A stretch of DNA of 13,832 nt from JBOGZI01 sp050697275 (GTDB taxonomy: Bacteria > Actinomycetota > Thermoleophilia > Solirubrobacterales > 70-9), in contig JBOGZI010000132.1 in the NCBI GenBank assembly GCA_050697275.1, forward strand, positions 1 through 13,832, in the 5' to 3' direction. The number at the start of each line of letters is the position of its first letter. Within the stretch, counting starts at the first letter, position 1. Position numbers and translations under genes: made by a program. The notes under the pieces are model-generated. The model saw nothing but the letters and a program-made list of their open reading frames with translations, was not told where the DNA came from and did not search any database. Below are positions 5,252-12,896 of this stretch, in pieces.

Positions 5252-8200
5252 CCCGATCGCTGACGGATCAGCAGCGCGCCGCCGTCGCCAACCGGGACCG
5301 CGACGTCTTCCTGCGCGCGGGTGCCGGCACCGGCAAGACGAAGGTCCTGGTGGAGCGCTTCTGCGCGGCGGCGCTCGATCCCGAGATCGGGATTGAGCGG
5401 CTCCTCGCCTTCACCTTCACCGAGCGGGCCGCCGACCAGCTTCGCCGCCGGGTTCGCGAGGAGCTCGAACCCGAGATCGACACCGATCGGGCCTGGATCT
5501 CGACCATCCACGGCTTCTGCCGGCGGGTGCTGGCCTCCCACCCGGCCGCGGCGGGGATCGATCCCCGCTTCCGGGTGCTGGACGACCCCGAGGCCGACCG
5601 GCTCGCCGGCCGGGCCTTCGATGCCGCCCTCGAGCAGCTGGTCGCCGAGGGCGACGCCGATGCCCTCGAGTTCGCCGCCGCCAACCGCCGGCGCACTCTG
5701 CTGGAGATGGCCCGTGGGGCGTACGACGAGCTCCGCAGCCACGGGGACCCGGCGCCCAGGCTGCCCGCGCCGCCGCCGGTGGATGCCGGCGTTCGGATCG
5801 GAGAGCTGATCGAGGCGGCCAGCGAGGCCCACGACGAGTGCGCGGAGGCATCGGGAAAGGGCCTCGACAGCCGCCGGCGGATCGGCGCCGCCATGGAGCT
5901 CGACCCGGCCCTGCCGCCAAGCGCGGAGCTGATCGAGAAGCTGCGCGGGCTGGAGATCCGCTCAAGGGCCGGGGCGTTCCGCGGCCCGGCCTGCGAGCGC
6001 TACTCCCGGGCGCTGAAGCGGGCGCGGAGCGCCGTCGCCGCCCAGGTGCTCGCCCCGGCGTACGAGCAGCTGCGCGAGCTGGTCGCCGGCTTCGGCCGCC
6101 GCTACGAGGAGCTGAAGTCGGAGCGCTCCGCGCTCGACTTCGAGGACCTGCAGCTGAAGACGGTGGAGCTGCTGTCGAGCTCGGAGTGGCTGCGCGACCG
6201 CTACCGCGAGCAGTTCCGCCACCTGATGGTGGACGAGTTCCAGGACACCAATGCCCTGCAGCTGCGGCTGATCCGCGAGCTTCGCGGCCCGGAGACGCGG
6301 CTCTTCCTGGTAGGGGACGAGTTCCAGTCGATCTACGGCTTCAGGCACGCGGACATCGAGGTCTACCGCCGCGAGCATCGTCGCTTCGCGGAGGGGGAGG
6401 AGCCGAACGGGGAGGCGCTGCCGCTGACCGGGAACTTCAGGGCGGCTCCCGAGCTGGTCGCGGCCACGAACGCGATCGGAGAGGCGTTGCTGGGCGACTT
6501 CGAGCCACTGACCGCCGCGGTGAAGGAGCCCGCGCCGGGGAGCTCCGAGGCGCCGGTGGAGCTGCTGCTGACCGAGGATCGCAAGAAGGAGTGGGAGGCC
6601 GAGGAGACGAAGCTGCCCAGGCCACACGACGACCCCAGCTCGGGATCCAAGGTCGCGGAAGCCCGGCGGCTGGCCGCACGGCTACGCGAGCTGGTCGATC
6701 GGGACCCCGAGCTGTCGGCCGCCGACGTCGTCGTCCTCCTCCGCGCCTTCACCCACGTCTCCGCCTTCCAGCGCGCCCTCGGGGAGGCCGGCCTCGACCC
6801 ATACGTGGTCGGCGGCAGGGGCTTCTGGTCGCAGCAGCAGATCGAGGACCTCCGCTGCCTGCTGGCGGTGATCGCGAACCCGCTCGACGACGAGGCGCTG
6901 TTCGGCGCTCTCGCCTCGCCGGCCTGCGCCGTGCTGCCCGACACGCTCTGGCTGCTGCGGAGGACCGGCGCCGAGCCCGGCGAGGACGGCCGGGACAGGC
7001 TCTTCCACGTCTGGCCGCTGCTCGGAGATCTCGCTGAGGGCCGCGAGCCGCACGTCGGCGACGCGGCGGCCGCCGCGCTGATCCCGGAAGACGAGCTGCG
7101 GCGGCTGCGCGAGTTCGTCGAGATCCTGCAGGGGCTTCGGGAGCTGGGCACCGAGGGCGGCCTGGAGACCCTGGTCGATCGCGTCGCCACCGCCTTCGAC
7201 TACGACCTGGCGACGCTCGGCCGCGAGGACGGCACCGCCCGCTGGGCCAACGTGCGCAAGCTGCTGCGCCTGGCACGCGAGTTCGAGGCCCGCGAGGGGC
7301 CCGACCTGGGAGGCTTCCTCGAGTACCTCGACAACCGGGCCGCGAGCCGCGACCGGGAGGCCGAGGCAGCCTCCCGCGCCGAGGGACATGCGGGCGTCAG
7401 GGTGATGACGGTGCACGCCGCCAAGGGCCTCGAGTTCGAGGTGGTCGCCGTCGCCGACCTCGGGCGGAACCTGCAGCTCGGCTGGACGCCGCTGCGTGTC
7501 GCCCCCGGCGAGGCCCCCGATGGGGGCGAGGCCACCCGGGTCGGCGTTCAGCTCGGGCGCCTCGGCCGCCCGGGTGAACGGCTGCACGACTACGAGGAGC
7601 TGACCGAGCTGGCGACCGAACGCGAGGCCGAGGAGGAGCGCCGCCTCGCCTACGTCGCCGCGACCCGAGCCAGGCGACGGCTGCTGCTGAGCGGCACGTT
7701 CAACCCCAAGCTCAAGGAGGACAAGCTCGACCGTCAGCCGATCACCCAGCAGCTGATCCACGGCCTGCTCGGTGGGGACGCGGCCGAGCGGGAGGTCCGG
7801 GTCCCCGCCGCCGATGCTCCCGGGGCGCCCGACGGGCGGCTCGCGGTCGAAGTCTGCTCCCCGGGCCCGGGGGTCGGGGAGGCCCTGCTCGCCCCCCGCG
7901 AAGCGGAGCCGGAGCCAGCCGAGACGGAGGACGCCCCGCCGCCCCTCGGGCGGCCCGCCACCCCGCCGGCCCTGATCGGCGGGCTGTCGTACTCGGCGCT
8001 GAACGACTTCGAGCGCTGCGGCTACCGCTTCTACGTCGAGCGCGTGCTCGGGATCGGCGAGCCCGAGGGGATCGCCGTCGGCGACGGTTCGGCGCCCGAG
8101 GCGAAGCGGAGGTTCGGGCCCGGCGTCGCCGTCCACTCGCTGCTCGAGTGGAGCGCCCGCAACGGCTGGCGCGACCCGGGCTCCGAGCGGGCCGCGGCGA

Positions 8201-8817
8201 CGCTCGGGGAGCAGGGCCTGGAGCCGAGCGCGGAGGAGATCGAGCGGTCGCTCGCCCTGGTCGGAGGCTGGCTCGGCTCCCCGCTGCGCGAAGAGCTGGC
8301 CGACGGCCGGGCAAGTGCCGAGGTCCCCTTCGTGCTCTCCGTCCGCGAGACGATGCTGCGGGGGTCGATCGACCTGCTGGTCGAGCGACCGGACGGGTCG
8401 GTGCTGGTCGTGGACTACAAGACCGACCGGCTCGACGGCGCCGACCCGCACCAGGCGGCCGGGCGGTACGGCGTCCAGCGCGACCTCTACGCGCTCGCCG
8501 CCGCCGGCCGCGGCGCCCCGGTCGAGACCGCCTACGTCTTCCTCGAACGGCCCGAGCTGCCCGTTCGGGAGAGGTTCGACGGCGACGCGCTGAGCGAGGC
8601 CCGGGCGCGAACCGAGGCGCTGCTCGACAGGCTCGCCGCGGGCCGCTTCCCGGTCACGGACGGGCCCCACCGGGCCCTCTGCCGGGATTGCCCGGCGCGC
8701 GAGCGCCTCTGCATCCACGGGGCCGAGCTCACCATGCGCGACTCACCCTTGCCACCCGCATCGATGATCGCGCCGGCGGAGGGCGAGCCCCAGTTGACGC
8801 TGCTGGAGGGCGGATGA
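5248..8817 (+). CDS. addA: AddA-like UvrD-family helicase-nuclease subunit
   Basis: A 1189-aa motor-nuclease of the resection complex, translocating 3' to 5' by family knowledge. SF1A motifs in order are the Q-motif (LTDQQ, 5-9), Walker A AGAGTGKT (24-31, K30), STIHGFC, Walker B VDEFQDT (D329, E330), VGDEFQSIYGFR, LTGNFRA, VMTVHAAKGLEFE and YVAATRARRRL. A proline-rich linker follows, then a RecB-type nuclease: H963 (GVAVHSLLE), D1042 (GSIDLLVE), D1056-Y-K1058 (VDYKTD) and QRDLYALA. C924, C1145, C1148 and C1155 form a four-cysteine set like the AddB Fe-S clasp, which is unexpected in an AddA. The tail ends EPQLTLLEGG, a possible clamp-binding peptide. The GTG at 5248 is chosen because it overlaps the AddB-like stop, follows AGGAGG (5235-5240) by 7 bases and places the Q-motif near the N-terminus. 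Confidence 0.93.
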   Translation: MTRSLTDQQRAAVANRDRDVFLRAGAGTGKTKVLVERFCAAALDPEIGIERLLAFTFTERAADQLRRRVREELEPEIDTDRAWISTIHGFCRRVLASHPAAAGIDPRFRVLDDPEADRLAGRAFDAALEQLVAEGDADALEFAAANRRRTLLEMARGAYDELRSHGDPAPRLPAPPPVDAGVRIGELIEAASEAHDECAEASGKGLDSRRRIGAAMELDPALPPSAELIEKLRGLEIRSRAGAFRGPACERYSRALKRARSAVAAQVLAPAYEQLRELVAGFGRRYEELKSERSALDFEDLQLKTVELLSSSEWLRDRYREQFRHLMVDEFQDTNALQLRLIRELRGPETRLFLVGDEFQSIYGFRHADIEVYRREHRRFAEGEEPNGEALPLTGNFRAAPELVAATNAIGEALLGDFEPLTAAVKEPAPGSSEAPVELLLTEDRKKEWEAEETKLPRPHDDPSSGSKVAEARRLAARLRELVDRDPELSAADVVVLLRAFTHVSAFQRALGEAGLDPYVVGGRGFWSQQQIEDLRCLLAVIANPLDDEALFGALASPACAVLPDTLWLLRRTGAEPGEDGRDRLFHVWPLLGDLAEGREPHVGDAAAAALIPEDELRRLREFVEILQGLRELGTEGGLETLVDRVATAFDYDLATLGREDGTARWANVRKLLRLAREFEAREGPDLGGFLEYLDNRAASRDREAEAASRAEGHAGVRVMTVHAAKGLEFEVVAVADLGRNLQLGWTPLRVAPGEAPDGGEATRVGVQLGRLGRPGERLHDYEELTELATEREAEEERRLAYVAATRARRRLLLSGTFNPKLKEDKLDRQPITQQLIHGLLGGDAAEREVRVPAADAPGAPDGRLAVEVCSPGPGVGEALLAPREAEPEPAETEDAPPPLGRPATPPALIGGLSYSALNDFERCGYRFYVERVLGIGEPEGIAVGDGSAPEAKRRFGPGVAVHSLLEWSARNGWRDPGSERAAATLGEQGLEPSAEEIERSLALVGGWLGSPLREELADGRASAEVPFVLSVRETMLRGSIDLLVERPDGSVLVVDYKTDRLDGADPHQAAGRYGVQRDLYALAAAGRGAPVETAYVFLERPELPVRERFDGDALSEARARTEALLDRLAAGRFPVTDGPHRALCRDCPARERLCIHGAELTMRDSPLPPASMIAPAEGEPQLTLLEGG

Positions 8818-9401
8818 GCTCGAGGTCGAAGCTCGGCCTGTTCGGCTACGGCTCCTTGGTCCTCCCCGAGAGCGCCTCGATGACGCTCGGTCGCGAGGTC
8901 GGCGAGGCGCGCCCCGCGAGGCTGCGGGAGTGGAAGCGCCGCTTCTCGCAGGCGCGCGACAACCTCACCTGCGAGAAGACCTTCGAGTGCGCTGGCGGGC
9001 GCCGCCCCGAGTGGATCCTCGGGCTCAACCTCGAGCGCGACGAGGACGAGGGCGGGCCGGTCAACGGGGTGGTGATCGAGTTGACCGACGCCGAGCTCGA
9101 CCGGCTCGACATTCGCGAGATCCGCTACGACCGGGTGGACGTCACCGGGCTGGTCGAGGGCGAGGGCCTGCCCGAGCGGATCGTCACCTACAAGGCCAAG
9201 GACTTCCACTTCAGGCCCGACCCGCCCGAGGACGCGGTCATCCTCGCCACCTACGCTGCCGCGGTCGAGCGGGGATTCGGGCTGCTCGGCCCGGACGAGC
9301 TCGATCACTACCGGCGCACCACCCTCCCCCACCCCGTCGAGCTGGTCGAGGCCTCCCTGGTGATCGACCGGATCCCGGACGGCAACCCGCGGGCCTGGTG
9401 A
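8814..9401 (+). CDS. Gamma-glutamylcyclotransferase-fold (AIG2/GGCT-like) protein
   Basis: A 195-aa predicted cytoplasmic protein. The N-terminal FGYGSL motif (10-15) forms the substrate loop of the GGCT/AIG2 fold. E102 in REIRYDRVDV (with Y105 and R107) aligns with the family's catalytic Glu and its E-x2-Y-x-R context. Family members release 5-oxoproline from gamma-glutamyl peptides or amines, but the true substrate cannot be told from sequence. ATG 8814 overlaps the AddA-like stop (ATGA, 8814-8817), and GGAGGG (8805-8810) lies 3 bases upstream, so it is the third coupled cistron of the recombination operon. The frame continues open upstream, but only as an out-of-frame reading of the addA-like gene. 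A functional link to DNA repair is not obvious. Confidence 0.85.
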   Translation: MSSRSKLGLFGYGSLVLPESASMTLGREVGEARPARLREWKRRFSQARDNLTCEKTFECAGGRRPEWILGLNLERDEDEGGPVNGVVIELTDAELDRLDIREIRYDRVDVTGLVEGEGLPERIVTYKAKDFHFRPDPPEDAVILATYAAAVERGFGLLGPDELDHYRRTTLPHPVELVEASLVIDRIPDGNPRAW

Positions 9402-9431
9402 GGGAGCGCCCAGTGGTGGAGGGATCGCCCA
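9401..9431. repeat. Short direct repeat between convergent genes
   Basis: AGGGAGCGCCCA (9401-9412) and AGGGATCGCCCA (9420-9431) match at 11 of 12 bases with a 19-bp period. They fill the 30-bp gap between the GGCT-like stop and the HxlR stop. AGTGG (9412-9416) can also pair with CCACT (9429-9433). The region may act in transcription termination, but no strong hairpin or T-run is present. Confidence 0.35.
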
Positions 9432-9791
9432 CTAAGCCGGATGCCAGCGGCGGGCCCAGTCACGCAGGTCGCCGATCACCGGCTTCAGGGAGTCGCCCTT
9501 GCGGGTCAGCTCGTAGCTGACGTGGACGCGGGCCCCGGGCTGGACCTCGCGCTCGACGAGACCAGCCTTCTCGAGCTCCTTGAGGCGAGTGGAGAGCAGC
9601 CGGTCGGACATGCCGGGCACCGCGTCCTTCAGCTCCGCAAAGCGACGCGGCCCGTCGCCGAGCGCGTAGAGGATCGCCCCCGCCCAGCGGCGACCGATCA
9701 GCTCGACCGCGCCGTGGAAGTGGGGGCAGACTTGTTTCGGCTGCGCCGAACGGCCTGAGCCGGCCCGGGCGTCGCCTGGCTGCGATCTCAC
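9432..9791 (-). CDS. HxlR-family winged-helix transcriptional regulator
   Basis: A 119-aa regulator. HxlR hallmarks are present: CPHFHGAVELIGRRW with the single Cys at residue 22, RFAELKDAVPGMSDRLLSTR (helix-turn-helix, about 50-69), LKELEKAGLVERE, and the wing ending YELTRKGDSL. Some HxlR proteins (YodB- and HypR-like) use an N-terminal Cys at this place to sense quinones, aldehydes or hypochlorite. Redox sensing here is an inference from that conserved Cys. The start is GTG at 9791-9789, with a weak GAGG a few bases upstream. The first 18 residues are probably disordered. A CTTAC-N5-GTAAG site lies 12 bp upstream. It sits 46 bp downstream of the marP-like stop on the same strand but probably has its own promoter. 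Confidence 0.92.
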   Translation of the reverse strand: MRSQPGDARAGSGRSAQPKQVCPHFHGAVELIGRRWAGAILYALGDGPRRFAELKDAVPGMSDRLLSTRLKELEKAGLVEREVQPGARVHVSYELTRKGDSLKPVIGDLRDWARRWHPA

Positions 9792-9802
9792 CTCAGCCTC
9801 AG

Positions 9803-9817
9803 CTTACCAATCGTAAG
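9803..9817. promoter_or_regulatory. Inverted repeat, probable HxlR operator
   Basis: CTTAC (9803-9807) and GTAAG (9813-9817) are perfect 5-bp arms around CAATC, 12 bp upstream of the hxlR-like GTG. TTAC/GTAA half-sites of this kind fit regulators of the family. On the minus strand the repeat overlaps two -10-like hexamers (TACGAT and TAAGCT), so binding would repress the regulator's own promoter. No clear -35 is seen. Confidence 0.55.
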
Positions 9818-9837
9818 GGCTGGGGAACCGCGGGCCG

Positions 9838-11001
9838 CTAGTGCGTGCACGCCCCCGTGGTCACCTCGCCGCTCGCCTCGCCGAGCGCTTCCTCGACCAC
9901 CTCGTTCGGGACGCCGTAGCCACCCTCCTGCCTGCCCCCGGTGGTGGAGGCGAAGACAGTGGTGAGGACGCGTCCCTTGCCATCCACCAGCGGGCCGCCG
10001 GAGTTGCCGCTGCGCACCTCGCCTCGCAGCGCGGTGAGCTCGCGCTGGATCGGACCGCGCCCATAGGAGTCCTCGCTGATCACCGTGTCGGTGGCGCCCA
10101 CCCGGGCGGGGGTGACGGTGAGCGGTCCGTTCTCCGGGTACCCCAGCACCGCCCCGGAGGTGCCGCTGCGCACCTCCGGCGCGAGCGCCAGCTCCCTGCC
10201 GCCGATCCCGGACACCCGGAGAATCGCCAGGTCGTTGCTGGGGTCGTAGTGCACCGGGGTCGCGTCATGGCGCTCGTCCTCGTCGCCGAAGCTGACGGTG
10301 GTGTCCTCCTCCCCGGCTATCACATGGGCGTTGGTCACCACCAGCCCGTTGCGGACGATCCACCCCGACCCCTCGATGCCCAGGCCGCAGGCCGTGCCGA
10401 GCACCCTCACCACCCCGTCCTGGGCGGCCCTCACCTCCGGGTCCTGGGCGATCTTCGAGTCGGGCGGGCCGACGCTCGGATCCGGACCCCTGATGGCGCC
10501 GCCCGGGTCGATCCGGTTGAGCACGTTGAGCAGATCGCCGCTCGGCGGAAAGGCCTCGTTCAGGGCGCGGAGGATGGCCGAGCGCTGCACCGTGGTGCGC
10601 AGCTCGCTGGCGCCGGGGGTGTTGAGCGCGACGGCCCCGAACAGCCAGACGAGCGCGAGCCCGAGGACGAGCAGCAGCAGCCCCCCGCCGAGGGCCTCCG
10701 CCACCGCCACGGGTCGCCGGCGACCGGCGGGACCGAGAACCCGGCGGCGGGCGTGATGAGCGAGGCTCTCCACCGAGATCGCGACGATGCCGCCGATCAG
10801 CAGCGCTCCGGCAAGGGCCGTGGCGGGCGCGTACGGCGACTCCGAGCCGTCCGGAAGCAGTGCGGGGCCGAGCCGGCTGCCCAGGAAGGCGCCCACGGCG
10901 AAGCCCACCAGGCTGAGCGCGCTCACGATCAGTCCCTGCTGGTAGCCCCAGATTCCCATCATCAGGGCGAAGACGATGATCAGCCAGTCCAGGCCGGTCA
11001 C
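9838..11001 (-). CDS. marP: MarP-like membrane-anchored periplasmic serine protease (CvpA-like N-terminus)
   Basis: A 387-aa protein with four N-terminal membrane helices (about 4-20, 23-45, 60-80 and 101-126) in a CvpA/colicin-V-production-like domain, then an extracytoplasmic chymotrypsin-like protease. The triad is complete: H226 (TNAHVIAG), D257 (SNDLAIL) and S334 (SGNSGGPLV). C205 and C385, 180 residues apart, match the disulfide pair of Mycobacterium tuberculosis MarP, which stabilises its protease domain. MarP confers acid and oxidative resistance and processes the peptidoglycan hydrolase RipA; a similar role here is inference. The GTG at 11001-10999 gives an N-terminus (TGLDWLIIVFAL) placed right at the first helix. 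AGGAGG lies just 2 bases upstream, an unusually tight spacing. The frame is open further upstream, but that is antisense to the PBP gene. The gene is divergent from the PBP gene across 29 bp. Confidence 0.9.
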   Translation of the reverse strand: MTGLDWLIIVFALMMGIWGYQQGLIVSALSLVGFAVGAFLGSRLGPALLPDGSESPYAPATALAGALLIGGIVAISVESLAHHARRRVLGPAGRRRPVAVAEALGGGLLLLVLGLALVWLFGAVALNTPGASELRTTVQRSAILRALNEAFPPSGDLLNVLNRIDPGGAIRGPDPSVGPPDSKIAQDPEVRAAQDGVVRVLGTACGLGIEGSGWIVRNGLVVTNAHVIAGEEDTTVSFGDEDERHDATPVHYDPSNDLAILRVSGIGGRELALAPEVRSGTSGAVLGYPENGPLTVTPARVGATDTVISEDSYGRGPIQRELTALRGEVRSGNSGGPLVDGKGRVLTTVFASTTGGRQEGGYGVPNEVVEEALGEASGEVTTGACTH

Positions 11002-11018
11002 GACCTCCTGAATACAAC

Positions 11019-11024
11019 TACCTT
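11019..11024 (+). promoter_or_regulatory. Possible -10 box of the PBP gene, leaderless
   Basis: TACCTT lies 6 bases before the GTG at 11031 in the only AT-rich patch of the 29-bp divergent gap (11002-11030). No Shine-Dalgarno precedes this GTG. The -35 position falls inside the start of the marP-like gene and has no good match. The assignment is weak and rests on position and the leaderless pattern elsewhere. Confidence 0.3.
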
Positions 11025-11030
11025 TCCAGC

Positions 11031-12896
11031 GTGAACCGAGGCGAGCCAGGGAGCGGCACCCGTCGGCCACCTCCGGCGCTGGACGAGGAGACCAGGGCCC
11101 GCTTGGAGCGAAGGGCCCGGCGGCGCCCTCCGAAGCCCCTGACCGAGCGTCAACGCCGTTTGCGCCGCCGGGCCCTGCCGCTCGCCGTGCTCGCCTTCGC
11201 CGCCTTCGTGGTCGGCGCGGTGATGGCCGCGGGCTCAGCCGAGCAGGACATGGCGGAGCGCTTCGTGCATGCCTGGGCAGAGCAGAACTTCGCCGCGATG
11301 CACGCGGAGCTGAGCGACTCCGCAAAGCAGGCCAACCCGCTCGACCAGTTCACGGCCGCCTACCGGGAGGCGCAGACGGCCTCCACGGCCGCGGCGATCA
11401 ACCCCGGGGACGCCAAGAACCCAGCCGAAGGGGTGGTGGAGGTCGAGGTCGGGATCCGCACCGAGCTGTTCGGCCAGGTGGACGGCTCGCTGCGCCTCCG
11501 CTTGGACGGGGAGCAGATCGCCTGGGCGCCCCACCTGACCTTCCCCGACCTCCAGGAGGGCGAGCGGGTCGGCCGACGGCTCAGCTTCGGCGACCGTGCC
11601 GCGATCCTCGCCAAGAAGGGAGTCCCACTGGCGCAGGGATCGGCCCGGAGCTCGCCGCTCGGAGGAGCCGCGATCGACGTCGCCGGGGAGGTGGGCACGC
11701 CCGATGCGGACCTGAGAGCGCGGCTCGAGAAGCTGGGCCAACCGGCCGGCCGGCGGACAGGGGTGAGCGGCCTCGAGCTCGCCTTCAACTCGCGCCTGCA
11801 GGGGAACCCGGGCGGGGAGCTGCTCGCGGTCCCCGAGGGCACCAGGCTCCCCAACGTTCCCCGCAACGTCGAGGGCCGGGCGCTCGCCACCACCGAGCAG
11901 TCCCCGGGCCAGCCGGTGCAGACGACGATTGACCCACGGCTGCAGGAGGTGACGGTGGACGCCCTCGGCGGCCGTGTCGGCGGGATCGTCGTGCTCGACG
12001 CCAGGTCCGGGGCGGTTCGGGCCCTCGCCGGTGCCGCCTACTCCTCGCCGCGACCTCCCGGCTCCACCTTCAAGGTGATCACGACGACCGCCGCGCTCGA
12101 GGACGACAAGGTGAAGCTGAGCGACACCTTCGAGGCGGTCGAGGAGATCAACCCGGCCCCCGAGCAGGGCGCCGCGATCATCGAGAATGCCCACGACGCG
12201 GCCTGCGGAGGCACCTTCATCGAGACGTTCGCCAAGTCGTGCAACACCGTCTTCGCGCCGCTCGGGGTGGACGTCGGCGAGAAGAAGCTGGTGAGGATGG
12301 CCGAGCGCTACGGCTTCAACCAGCCGGTCACGCTCTACGACGAGGAGGCGACCAAGCTGGTGCAGCCCGGGCAGATGGAGATTCCAAGGGACATCGGCAC
12401 CGCCACCGACCTCGCCGCAAGCTCGATCGGCCAGGGCCGAGTGCTGGCGACCCCGCTGGGCATGGCCTCGATCGCGCAGACGGTGGCGGCGGGCGGCAAG
12501 CGCAGCCCGACCCCGATCGTCGCCGACCCGGAGCTGCGGGCCGAGCAGGAGCCGGTCACGGTGAGCTCGCCCGAGGTGGCCCGCACGCTCACTGGCCTGA
12601 TGCGGGCGGTGGTCACCTCGGGCACCGGCACCCGGGCCGATCTCGGCCGGATCCAGGTGGCCGGCAAGACGGGGACCGCGGAGCTCGGTCCGAAGCCGAA
12701 TCAGCCCCCGCCGAAGGTGAACCCCAGGACCGGGGAGCAGGAGGACCCCGAGCAGATCGTCGATGCCTGGTTCCTCGCCTTCGCGCCCGCCAACAGGCCC
12801 AGGCTGGCGATCGCCGTCTGGCTGGCCGACGCCGACGCCGACGGCGGCGAGGTTGCCGCCCCGCTCGCCGCCCAGGTGCTCGACGCGGGGCTCTAG
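11031..12896 (+). CDS. Penicillin-binding protein, transpeptidase with N-terminal NTF2/MecA_N-like domain
   Basis: A 621-aa D,D-transpeptidase that cross-links peptidoglycan on the outer face of the membrane. A 47-residue Arg/Pro-rich cytoplasmic tail precedes one membrane anchor (about 48-68). There is no lipobox Cys, unlike the mycobacterial PbpLipo class with the same domain order. Residues about 72-178 look like an NTF2-like MecA_N domain (AERFVHAWAEQNFAAMHAEL), then a PBP dimerisation region to about 300, then the transpeptidase. All three active-site motifs are present: S345-T-F-K348, S403-C-N405 and K546-T-G548 (GKTGTAE). There is no glycosyltransferase domain, so it is class B-like and needs a separate polymerase. 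GTG 11031 is the start that keeps the tail and anchor; no ATG precedes the anchor. Its stop directly abuts the stop of the convergent gene. Confidence 0.92.
   Translation: MNRGEPGSGTRRPPPALDEETRARLERRARRRPPKPLTERQRRLRRRALPLAVLAFAAFVVGAVMAAGSAEQDMAERFVHAWAEQNFAAMHAELSDSAKQANPLDQFTAAYREAQTASTAAAINPGDAKNPAEGVVEVEVGIRTELFGQVDGSLRLRLDGEQIAWAPHLTFPDLQEGERVGRRLSFGDRAAILAKKGVPLAQGSARSSPLGGAAIDVAGEVGTPDADLRARLEKLGQPAGRRTGVSGLELAFNSRLQGNPGGELLAVPEGTRLPNVPRNVEGRALATTEQSPGQPVQTTIDPRLQEVTVDALGGRVGGIVVLDARSGAVRALAGAAYSSPRPPGSTFKVITTTAALEDDKVKLSDTFEAVEEINPAPEQGAAIIENAHDAACGGTFIETFAKSCNTVFAPLGVDVGEKKLVRMAERYGFNQPVTLYDEEATKLVQPGQMEIPRDIGTATDLAASSIGQGRVLATPLGMASIAQTVAAGGKRSPTPIVADPELRAEQEPVTVSSPEVARTLTGLMRAVVTSGTGTRADLGRIQVAGKTGTAELGPKPNQPPPKVNPRTGEQEDPEQIVDAWFLAFAPANRPRLAIAVWLADADADGGEVAAPLAAQVLDAGL

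Noticed and set aside
6682..8718. Long minus-strand open frame (678 codons) inside the addA-like gene
   Set aside because: Stop codons are rare in this frame only because of the high GC and codon bias of the real gene. No recognisable domain is seen, whereas the plus strand has all helicase motifs in order.
8148..8813. N-terminal extension of the GGCT-like protein to 417 aa
   Set aside because: The upstream part is out-of-frame addA-like sequence. The FGYGSL motif needs to be near the N-terminus, and ATG 8814 has SD and stop overlap.
2279..9401. An anti-phage defence system built on the AddAB-like pair
   Set aside because: The genes look like a core chromosomal resection complex in native codon usage. 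No mobile-element or other defence genes are in the window, and the only extra cistron is a metabolic-type fold.
11002..11325. N-terminal extension of the marP-like protein by 108 residues
   Set aside because: The extension is antisense to the PBP N-terminus. The GTG at 11001 has AGGAGG and starts right at the first membrane helix, as in family members.
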